A stretch of DNA of 32,363 nt, taken from the NCBI GenBank assembly GCA_021307315.1, contig JAJSPD010000169.1, positions 5,001-37,363 on the forward strand. Reading direction: 5' to 3'. The first letter of the stretch is position 1. Each line of letters opens with the position of its first letter. This stretch comes from Bisporella sp. PMI_857. Lineage: Eukaryota; Ascomycota; Leotiomycetes; Helotiales; Helotiaceae. Of this stretch, positions 18,241 through 27,326 are shown in pieces. Under the pieces are notes generated by a model, which did no database searches, was not told the DNA's origin, and saw nothing but the letters and a program-made list of their open reading frames with translations. A program made the position numbers and the translations under genes.

Positions 18241-19337
18241 CCTAGTTAAAGGAGAAGGTGATTGTCAGACAAGTGTTGGACCTAGAGAAACGTGGATTTG
18301 CGCCTGCTCTTTTCGCTGGACATGATGTGGCTATGAGCTGCTGGTTGCGCGCAGTGAGGTCAGATTGGGCGAAAGTGGCCTGTAACTTCGTCAATCGTAC
18401 AGAGGCTTTGCAACGCGTTGGCACCGACCAGACCATGGCAGGTGTCACGGTCCTAGAGATCACGTGCATGTCGGACTGACCATTTCGGTATTCACTGACA
18501 GATGTCGCCACAACCGCGAACGCTCATTAGTTCGCCTAGCTAGGACCCTGGAACTGGTCATGGTTATATAATGGCAGTTCCAGTAGTAGTTACACCTTTT
18601 CTCTTTAGTTTAGAATCTTCATATTTGATGCCTTACAAATAGCTATCACTGGCGCTTGTATTGGGATCGTGATAGTATTAGCTAATGCTTTTGCCAAGGC
18701 GCTAATGACGGCCGTTTCAATCGTACTCGAGCAGACAAAGGGCTAAGTACATCATCTGTGACGAGGACGTCTATAACTTTGAGGAGACTGGCTTTATGAT
18801 GGGCAATATCACGACTCAACCTGTAGTAACAGGATTAAAGAGAAGTGGCCGGCCAAAAGCTGTTCAGCCAGGGAATTGTGAGTGGGTGACGATGGTCCAA
18901 AGAGTCAACACTGCTGGCTGGACAGTCCCACCCCTCATCTATGCTGGCTAGCATCACTTGTCTGCCAGGTATAGGGAAGATGATATCCCACGAGACGGGA
19001 CTACCGCAGCCAGCGACGACAGCTAGACAACCAACGAGTGGTTGCAGCACTTCATCAAGCATACAGAAGGCAAGGTAGTTTGGGGCGCGGCGGCTGCTTC
19101 TTTTTATGGCCATGAGAGCCACCCCTCTCTTGGATTTCAAGACCTCGGGAGCTCTGCAGAGAGGACAACATCTATACTCCCTGCGTGCCACCTCACTCAT
19201 CTCATCTGCTCCAGCATCTTAATGTTGGCTGCTTTTCGCTGTTGAAGCGCGCGTACAGCTGGGAGATTGAGAGCCTGATCCGCGATCACATCAATCATAT
19301 CACCAAATTTTGATTTCATGCCAGCCTTCAAGGCAGC

Positions 19338-19732
19338 TGTAACAAATAGAGGGCAGCAGGAGGGATTTGCAATATAACAGATAAGGATAGTGGCTAGCGA
19401 TGTAATTGCAATAGTGATGAATTGATATTAGAAGTATGCTTGTAAGTCTAACATGGAAAGAAAAACTCAAGCTTGCTTTGTTCAGAAAGCTCTAGCTGTT
19501 CCTTATATCTTTCACTGTGCTGTAGCTGTGAGCCTGTGGCTGTTGTAGCTGTTGTAGCTGTGAGCCTGTGGCTGCTGGAGCTGCTGGAGCTGTGAGCCTG
19601 TGGCTGCTGGAGCTGCTGTAGCTGGAAGCCTGTGGCTGCTGTAGCTGTAAGCCCGTGGCTGGCCATGGGCGGAGCGTGCCGCTTGCAGCCCTGAAAGTAC
19701 TACAGCTGAAAAACCTTCGGCTGACTGTTACA
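19338..19732 (+). mobile_element. Solo LTR, family B copy 3 (395 bp), TSD GCAGC
   Basis: Starts TGTAACA and ends TGTTACA, with GCAGC duplicated at 19333-19337 and 19733-19737. Removing the LTR and one GCAGC rejoins the Pogo reading frame (MPAFKAAF-type context), showing that it inserted into the transposase gene. Confidence 0.93.
19525..19660 (+). repeat. Minisatellite inside family B LTR copy 3 (GCTGTGAGCCTGTGGCTGCTG type)
   Basis: About five imperfect units of 24-33 bp built from GAGCCTGTGGCTG and GGAGCTGCTG blocks. Copy 1 of the LTR has a single unit at the same place, so the array expanded after the copies separated. Confidence 0.8.
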
Positions 19733-20017
19733 GCAGCCTTTGATCGCCTATTCACAGCAGTCAGAGTTTGCTCAGCCTTTCGAAGCGTAGACTTTGTTCC
19801 TCCTCAGCCAGACGTAGTTCTGTTAAAGCTTGATGTACAGCTGCGTAAATCTACACCACCTACTCTAGCAGAGCCCCTCTTGAAGGTTAGAACTCCAAAC
19901 GTACGTGAGCTTGAGGCTCAAACAACGCTCATCTGTGATGGAGTTCAACGCGACAAGAGTTCCTCATCAGCATCAACTATTGAGACAATTAACCAACTTA
20001 AGAGGGGGCTGAGGTAA

Positions 20018-20200
20018 ATGATCTCCAGTGTGGGTAATAGTAGCCAGTAAAGTAGAGTTACTGGTAGTAACTTTGACGCTAGTACTACTGTAGTAATACG
20101 GCCTTAGAGTGAACTCTCATTCCGTAATTACTGCAGTAATCGGCCTGTTACTGGCAGTACAACCCGTAATTACGACCAGTAACAGAGCCTCATTCACGTG
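20018..20200 (+). mobile_element. 3' noncoding part of the Pogo-like element
   Basis: Directly follows the transposase tail and is dense in GTAATTAC/GTAATACGG-type motifs in both orientations, similar in kind to 4950-5090 and 21000-21100. Subterminal repeats of this sort are common in Pogo-group elements. The exact TIR and TA target site were not resolved. Confidence 0.45.
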
Positions 20201-20733
20201 AGATAATAGTCCATGTGCAAAGTTTTAATTGAGATTATTCCCAGCGCAATAACTATAAATAGTATCAATAATTGCTAGAATTGTTAGAACTTAGGCGTAA
20301 TTGCCTAGAATTGAGTCGTATGATAGTGGTCACATCATAGGCAGCCGGCAGGCAACAGTACCACGAACTGGCAGTGTGCAGGCAAAACCACGTGTTGTTG
20401 AATGCTGCCTATGTGCCGATCATTTATATAAGTCACTACTCGTTTTTTTTTGTCTAATTGATGGGCTAAGTTATAATTTAATATTTTTACATTAACGTAT
20501 CATCTACATATCATATTCTCAATAAAAATTACCTCGTCGCTGTCCCCTTCATCGACTGCCGCATCTGATATTGAATCAGATATCGTAGCCTCTCGGGCTA
20601 CAGGATTTGCATTCCCTCCTCAGCCTCCTTTACGCCTTCATACCTCCTCATCATCCTCAAAATCAAGCGAGTCTACCCAGCCTGAAAAGCAGTAGCTCCA
20701 AAAGTCGACAAATATACGCATTAGAGCGTTTAT
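20201..20733. other. Spacer with a short serine-rich open segment, no assigned gene
   Basis: A plus-strand open stretch from about 20530 to 20695 encodes a serine/proline-rich peptide ending GFAFPPQPPLRLHTSSSSS and a few residues before a stop. It could be the tail of a transposase or a decayed exon. No start or domain is seen. An inverted TGCC-rich segment (AGGCAGCCGGCAGGCAAC and the later GCTGCCTATGTGCC) lies near 20338-20418. Confidence 0.3.
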
Positions 20734-21100
20734 GTTATTTAAGCAGGTCACGGGTCAGATCACCAATCATTCAAACAGATTGAAAGTGGAAGAGTTACTG
20801 TTCTAAGACTGTAACTACTAATGCTTATATGCATCTACAAGCAATAGGCAGCTGTAGGCAACAGAGTAGTCAATGGAGTCATCCAGCTTGTGACTCAACA
20901 TGCGCTTAATATGCCAAGGAGGTCAAAACAGCTCACTGTATTCTAACAGTTTGGAGATATACATACAAGCTACGTGATTGCGCTAAGACTACTGTCAGTA
21001 CTACTGCCGTATTACTCCTGTAAGAGGCCTCACATATATCCCGTATTGCTGCAGTAGTCTAAAAAAGACCCCACAAAGTAACTCGTATTACTACTTCCCA
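20734..21100 (+). mobile_element. Pogo 5' noncoding region without LTR (empty-site copy of 4950-5596)
   Basis: The reverse complement aligns with 4950-5596 from CTTAAATAACA at the outer end to TGGGAAGTAGTAATACGAG at the inner end. The 274-bp LTR and its duplicated ATATC are missing here. It is followed at once by the transposase tail at 21105, so the element copy is internally deleted. Confidence 0.7.
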
Positions 21101-21104
21101 TACT

Positions 21105-21400
21105 GATGATCTCAACCGAGCTAATGCGCGATTGATAACCGGCCTTTTGAGAGCTAACAAGGCTGCAACAAAGTATAAGCAGCGTAGAGAGAAGCATTCA
21201 TAGAATCACTGAGTCGTTATAAAAGGAGCTGGAGAGGATATATCTGCTCCAGAAGAAGTAGACCAGCAAACCCCGACGTGAACAGCGTCATAGTGGATAG
21301 CAATCGGGCACCAGCCGCCAGACTCTAGCGCGCTGCAAGAGGTGTAGAGAGACTGCACATAACATGAACGTGTATGAAGAAAACTGTAAAATACAATTAA
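21105..21400 (+). pseudogene. Pogo-like transposase C-terminal tail with CCHC knuckle
   Basis: Plus-strand peptides in shifting frames read RANKAATKYKQRREKHS and then ARCKRCRETAHNMNVYEENC. This is the basic tail and RCxxCxxxxHxxxxxxxxC-type knuckle also seen at the 3' end of the minus-strand copy (CGGCGKTSHNTRTC). The HTH and DDE core are deleted between 21100 and 21105. Confidence 0.65.
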
Positions 21401-21818
21401 TATAGAATAGCGATACTATGTCAATAGTATGTTGATGTATTGTTAAATTGTAGGCTGAAAAGGTACAGAAAGTTAGTAGCGCGACTCACTTGCCACTTAC
21501 GTTATGGCCAAACTTAACGTGGGCTGATTCCAAAAATTACCTAACTCGCACCTGTCGTGTTTCTCAGGCCGTCCAAGTTGCGAATGGCTTGACATATGTT
21601 ATTGAGATGACAGGGGGGGGCCTTAGTCATGGTGTGTAGTGCGTGACTAAGAAATCAGACCAAAACACAGCTGAGAGGAAAACAACAACCTATGATATGA
21701 ACACCGACGATTAACTGAACTCAGTCGAGATGAAAACTATTGCGGTAACGGGTATTGAGAATTCGATAGAAGCTACCCACATCCTCAAAAAAGAAATCCT
21801 GAGGCTGGTGGAACTACC
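21401..21818. promoter_or_regulatory. Upstream region of the NRPS gene
   Basis: About 420 bp between the Pogo remnant and the chosen NRPS start. It contains a G9 run near 21614. No promoter element can be assigned. A short open frame from 21730 (MKTIAVTGIENSIE) ends just at the NRPS start in another frame and is probably not real. Confidence 0.3.
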
Positions 21819-24800
21819 ATGAAACGACATGATGAGAATGGGTCTGGGGACAGAAGAATAAAAGGGAGCTTCCTCTCTACAGGCACACAGTCCTTTGACC
21901 ATAGAGAGCTGCAAGTTAAAGGGAGGGGGACCAGCGATCATGTTTCGAGCCATAAAAGTGACGAAATATATCGGTGTTCTCCCATACAGGAGGGCCTACA
22001 GTTCGCTCAAATTGAAGGAGGGGGCAATCTGTACAAGTCTGTACACTTGACAATGGTCGAGCACATATACAACGGTGGCTGCGTTAATATCAGGCAGCTG
22101 CGCCAAGCATGGCAGCAGGTCGTAGACCGCCACTCTATCCTGCGGACTGTGTTTGTTGAGAGTGTTGGGTCTGATCGCCTCTTTGACCAAGTCGTCCTAA
22201 GGAAAGCAGAGGCGGCTATCGTCGAAATTGAGGATACTGGCATGCAACACGACCTAAGATCGCTTTCCAATATCCCAGATGATCTGTTTTTCGCCGGCAA
22301 GCGTCCGCCTCACCGGTTGACCATCTTCACGGGTGATGACACAAAGGTTCTCTGCCGCCTAGACATCAACCATACTATTCTGGATGGAGTATCGTATTAT
22401 ATCGTCTTGCGTGACTGGGCCCGGGCCTACGCAGGCACACTCCCACAGGCTGAGGCGCCGCGCTACAGCAGATACATCGCATTCCTGCAGAAACAGGACA
22501 ACGAAGCAAACCTTCACTACTGGCGCGAGCTGTTGTCTGGCGTAGAGCCGTGCTACTTCCCATCCATGGCCAACACAACAGCAGCCAAACTGGACACCGA
22601 GCACTCGGTGCTCGTCCCAGACGTGCAGAGTTCAGATCTGCGCGCCTTCTGCCGGAAGCTTGGGGTCACGTTGTTCAATGTGATGCAAGCCGCCTGGGCG
22701 CTCGTTCTCCGCAGCTACACTGGAATGGATGACGTGTGCTTTGGTTACTTAACGTCGGGGCGAGACCTGCCAATTGATGGGGTGGAAGATATAGCTGGAC
22801 CTCTGATCAATATGCTGACGTGTCGGGCACAGCTTAACCGCTCTTACTCAGTAGCTGATTTGATCAGCGAACTTCGAAAACAGTCCTACCGTAACAAAGC
22901 GAACCAAACGACGTCTTTGGGAAGCATTCAGCACACGCTCAGACTGTCAGGAGCTCGATTGTTCAATACGACCATCAACAGGCATATAGAGCAAAAGGAT
23001 AAGGGGAGCAAAGATGAAGTTTCATTCAAGCCCACCGGTGATTGTTGTAAGACAGAGGTAGGTGGAAGAACGCAAGCTGCACAGCATTGTTTGGTCTTTG
23101 CTTACACAGCCCTAGTTTGACGTCTCCTTGTCCATTTCCTCTAGCCCAGAAGACATTGTAATACGTCTGAAGTACGCCGCCTCCCGCTTCGATGAGCAGC
23201 ACGCGAACAACATTGCTAGCACACTCTCGTCGCTGCTTGCAAGGATGGTGCAGCGGCCGGACGAGTCTATCTCGTCAAGCTACTTTCTCGACGTGAGCAG
23301 CAAAGACGAGGCCCAGATACTGGCCTGGAATAATACTCCTTTGCTCACGGTCGAGCAGTGTGTCCACCACCTCATTGAGAAGCAAGTGCGCTCACAGCCA
23401 AGTGCCTTGGCTGTATGTGCGTGGGATGGCGAGATGACATACGCCGAGTTAGACGAGCGTGCCGAGCGACTCGCCCGTCTCCTCGTCAGCATGGGAGTCC
23501 GGCCGGACACGTTGGTGCCCTTCTGCTTTGAAAAGTCTGCGTGGTACACAGTAGCACTACTCGCGGTGCTAAAGGCTGGTGGTGCCTTTGTTCCTCTCGA
23601 TCCCTCCCAGCCACTCCAGCGTATCGCATCGATGATTCGCCAATGCAACGCAAGCGTAGTTCTGAGCTCTCGAGATCAAGCAGACATTCTAAAGGAGCTG
23701 GGCGTGTCGGTCGTACAGGTGTCGGCAGCCAGCATAGAAAAGCTGCCACCCGTGTCAGGCAACTTGGAGGTTGATGTGCGGCCCAACAACCTTGTTTACG
23801 CAATTTTCACTTCGGGCTCGACCGGAGTTCCGAAAGCAGTGGCTATTGAGCACCGCTCGTACTGCTCAGGGGCGGCGGCTCACAAGGACCGAATCCGCAT
23901 CAACAGTGGCTCTCGCGTCCTTCAGTTTTCGGCGTATGCTTTCGACACTAGCATGGAAGACCACCTGACTAGTCTAATGGCTGGAGCATGTCTTTGTGTA
24001 CCATCTGAGACGGAGCGTCTGGAGGATCTTTTCTCTTTTGTCGACACAAATCGAGTTAATTGGGCACACTTAGTCCCATCGTTTGCAGCGACGCTGGCTT
24101 CAAGCACCATGTCTTTGCTAACGGTTGCAGTTCTTGGGGGCGAGCCCATGACACCGGCCCAGGTCCACGACTGGGCAAGCCAGGTGCATTTGATCAACGT
24201 ATACGGGCCAAGCGAGTGCTGTGTAACCAGCACCGTCAACGATCACGTGACGGATCAGACGAACGCACGGAACATCGGCCGGGCCATCGAGAGCTGCCAC
24301 ACGTGGATTGTCAATGCAAATGACCACGACCGCTTAATGCCCATCGGTGCTGTAGGAGAACTGGTATTAGAAGGCCCGATTCTAGCGCGCGGCTACCTCC
24401 AAGACGAGGAGAAGACCGCAGCAGCTTTTGTGCCAAGCCCTCGGTGGGCACTCGCTCACTCCCCAAGTCAGCCGCGACGATTTTACAAGACAGGTGACCT
24501 TGTGCGGTACAATGCCGATGGCACGATTCACTTTGTTGGGCGCAAAGATACACAGGTCAAGGTTCGCGGCCAGCGACTCGAGCTGGGAGAGATCGAGCAT
24601 CACTTGACAGCGCTCCGAGAAGTAAAGCACGCACTCGCGCTTGTCCCGCGGGATGGCCCGTACAAGCAGCAGATCGCAGTAGTAGTGCGTTTGGAAGAGG
24701 TGCTTCCGAACGACGTGTGTCAGACGGTAGAAGGGATAAGCTTCCACGTTGGCTGCAGCACCGCCGCTGCCCAGAACTTGCAGCAGATCCGTGAACAAGC

Positions 24801-26521
24801 CTCACAGCTTCTGCCGTCGTACATGGAGCCCAGTATCTACATTTCCGTCACGGCGATGCCTACACTATCCTCAGGCAAGCTGGATCGTAAGCAGGTGATG
24901 CGGTGGGTTGAGCAAATGAACGAGGACACGCGTCGGTTGGTCCAAGAAACACTAGACGGAGAAGCGAGCAGCCAGCCGCTCAACGAACTGCAGCGCCGTC
25001 TGCGAGACGTCTGGAGCAGTGTGCTTAATGTTCCTGCAGATAATATTGGCCTCAACAGCTCTTTTGTCACACTCGGAGGCGACTCGATTTCAGCTATGGC
25101 CGTTGTAGCACGGTGCCGGGAGCTGGAATCAAGATCAGCGCGCGAGATATGCTGCAGTACCGTAAACTGTCAGAGCTAGCAGACCAGAGCCAAGTCGACT
25201 TGACCAGAGCAGCCGCGGAGTCTTGGCTGTGGACGACCTGAATGGGCCGTACGAATTGTCGCCATCCAGCGATTACACTTCCAATTTGCACCTACAGGCG
25301 ACAACAGCAACCAGCAGAGCTTCTTTTTGATGCTGTCTCGACAGGTCTCTATAGTCCAGCTTCGTTTGGCACTTGAAGCCGTTGTTTTGCTCATTCGGCC
25401 CTGCGCACGCGCTTCCATTGCGACGCGCAGGGTGTCTGGCAACAGCAGGTGACAGACGATGTGGCTGGCTCTTTCGAGGTGCTGAGACCAGAGTGGCTGA
25501 TCAAAAAGCGGTTGGGGCTGTTGTGACCAGCACACGGGAAATGATCAATTTCCAGCGTGGGCCGATACTTGCAGCGGCCCTAGTGTCTGTAGGAGATGAA
25601 CAGTCGGTTTTCTTTGCAGCCCACCACCTCGTTATTGACCTGGTTTCTTGGCGCATCATTCTGCTGGAGATAGAAGAACTACTTGTGCATGGGACGGCAC
25701 CAGCCCCAGAACAAGTGTCTTTCAAAGCATGGAGCCTAGCGCAGGCAGAGCATATCCAGAATCACTTTACGCCTTCTACAGTCCTTGCCTCAAAAGTTCT
25801 GCCAGCCGACTTAGGCTACTGGGGCCTCACCGACAAGCTCCTTCGGATCAACGACGTAGTTCGAGAAAGCTTCGTGCTCAGCCAGGAATCAAGCCAAAGC
25901 CTGCTTGGCTCCTGCAATACGGCGCTGCGCACTACACCGCTCGAGCTTTTCCTTGCTGCGCTGACGTACTCATTCTCGCAGACATTCCCAGACCGTCCGA
26001 CTCCGGCTGTCTTCAGCGAAGGCCATGGAAGAGAGCCCTGGGATGCATCGATTGACCTGTCGCGAACAGTAGGCTGGTTTACAACAATGTATCCAGTTCT
26101 CGTAAAACCTAGCCAGCTTGACGAAGGAGTGATTGGAGCTGTCTGTGCCGCTAAAGATGCCCGGCGAAGCTTGGTAGACAATGGCTGGCCTTACTTCTCG
26201 ACTGCTTTTCTCACCGACGCAGGGAGGAAGGCCTTCGCTGCTCATTGGCCGATGGAGATCTTGTTCAACTACCAAGGGGTCTACCAGCAGCTAGAGCGGC
26301 CGGATGCTTTATTTCGCGCTCGAAACATTCCTTCGGTGGCCAGGACACCAGAAGAAAGCGCTTCCTTGCATTGGATCTTCAATGTATCAGCTACTGTGAA
26401 AGACGGTCGCCTTGAGGCCAGCCTCACGTACAACAAGCGCATCAGACAACCTAACATGGTCAAAGAGTGGGCCCGACAGTATAAGGCAGCCCTGGAAGAG
26501 CTAGCTTTAGTCTTGCAATAG
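21819..26521 (+). CDS. Non-ribosomal peptide synthetase, one module C-A-T-E, with intron and five apparent frameshifts
   Basis: Exon 1 is 21819-23057 (413 codons). A 58-bp intron follows (GTAGGT..CCCTAG, 23058-23115), and exon 2 starts at 23116 in phase. The condensation domain starts with YRCSPIQEGL; its core motif is NHTILDG, with N replacing the first His but the catalytic His (residue 185) and Asp kept. The adenylation domain has FTSGSTGVPKAV (23806 on), FDTSMED, NVYGPSE, YKTGDLVRY, GRKDTQVKVRGQRLELGE and SSGKLDRK. The carrier domain has LGGDSIS, with the phosphopantetheine Ser at 25084-25086. The epimerization domain has HHLVIDLVSW (25622-25651), GHGREPWD, GWFTTMYPV and LFNYQGVYQQL, and the frame ends at 26521. 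Between T and E the frame changes five times (25120-25500). The module would activate an amino acid and convert it to the D form. As a lone C-A-T-E it may be the end of a larger, truncated synthetase. Its product is unknown. Confidence 0.87.
23058..23115 (+). other. Intron in the NRPS condensation domain
   Basis: Donor GTAGGT and acceptor CCCTAG, 58 bp. Splicing joins ..KTE to FDVSLSI in frame, restoring the usual EYDVS-type end of a condensation domain. Without it the frame stops at 23120. Confidence 0.8.
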
Positions 26522-26903
26522 TAGCCCTTGCTCCTTCCTTTCTAGTTCTCTCTTGACCCTGTATTATTATTCGGATCCTCTATGCAACATTTACCTGTTT
26601 AAAATATACTCAAACTTACTATTTTGTTTTATGGTGATTCTCTATATATATAGCCACTTTAAACCTGTCAGGAATCGGCTTACGTAAGTAGGCCAAGGAG
26701 CTAGAAACATCTTCCCCTCATTTACGGCGCAGAACTGTAGATAATATCATCATCTGTAACGCTCATACAAACCTGTATTTCCATCACCGTGATACCATCA
26801 CCGATCCTCTAACTGATTCCTCTTGCCCAATAAACCCTATTTCTGACAGTCACAGACCTAGCAAGCTAGTCCCGTGACCATACCAGGATCGGGAGCCATG
26901 TGG
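26522..26903. other. 3' flank of NRPS, AT-rich, no gene seen
   Basis: Contains TATATATAT near 26643 and no coding signal. The last 30 bases (GACCATACCAGGATCGGGAGCC) resemble, in reverse, the primer-binding-site region that follows the copia LTR at 30402, so retrotransposon DNA starts just before 26904. Confidence 0.4.
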
Positions 26904-27065
26904 TGATGGAACGAGAAATACACAATGATAAGCAGAAGGAATTGGGGATGCCGTTCAGGCTCTCTATTGTTGTCTATATGTGTAATAATACAGATCTGTA
27001 GAAATTTGTGTGTGTGTGAAAAGTCTTCCGTGCTAGCGGGGTCCCAATACGTTGACACTCCGGTG
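26904..27065 (-). mobile_element. Divergent copia LTR fragment, family D, reverse
   Basis: From TGATGGAACGAGAAATACAC to GAAAAGTCTTCCGTGCTAGC it is the reverse complement of the copia LTR at 30215-30401 with scattered differences. The similarity fades after about 27065, so the outer end is uncertain and no target duplication was found. A perfect 20-bp palindrome, ATCGACGCCATGGCGTCGAT, follows at 27082-27101. Confidence 0.6.
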
Positions 27066-27326
27066 TCAGGGGTTCCAATACATCGACGCCATGGCGTCGA
27101 TTTAGAGCTGACTAAGCACCGCGCACCACCAAGGCGCCCAGTACACCTACACCATGGCAAGTGATTAAAATACACCCGGTGTAGGAACAAGTGGGGCATC
27201 GCCACTTTGGAGGGCTAGCTGCAGGCCTGCTGACAGAACGAGAAAATACTCAATGATGAGCAGGAGGAATTGGGGATGCCTTCAGGCTCTCTATTGTTAT
27301 CTATCTGTGTAATAATACAAAATTGT

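Larger units (their letters stand above)
18245..20017 (+). pseudogene. Pogo/Fot1-like (DDE_1) transposase, split by an insert and a solo LTR
   Basis: Plus-strand fragments cover most of the protein. The HTH_Tnp_Tc5-like region (18258-18479) has LDLEKRGFAPALFAGHDVA and NFVNRTEALQ. A 260-bp interruption without homology follows. The start of the DDE core (18745-18960) reads VYNFEETGFMMG, then RSGRPKAVQPGNCEWVTMVQ, and ends AGWTVPPLIYAG. From 19030 to 19200 come TNEWLQHFIKHTEGKVV, GHESHPSL and HLTHLICSSILMLAAF. After the LTR (19733-20017) it reads DFVPPQPDVVLLKLDVQL and ELEAQTTLICDGVQR, then ETINQLKRG. Scattered stops and shifts mark it as dead. The first acidic residue (in DETGF-type context) is changed, since the sequence reads FEETGF. 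Confidence 0.82.

Noticed and set aside
19448..19755. Minus-strand Q/S-rich repeat protein (QLQQLQQPQAHSSSSS type), considered as a repeat-containing RiPP precursor near UstYa-like genes
   Set aside because: The repeats are the translated minisatellite of a solo LTR with proven target duplications, so it is not a gene.
25180..25540. Introns considered as the cause of the frame changes between T and E domains
   Set aside because: Homology continues through every shift without a gap, so there is no room for introns. One-base length changes explain the data better.
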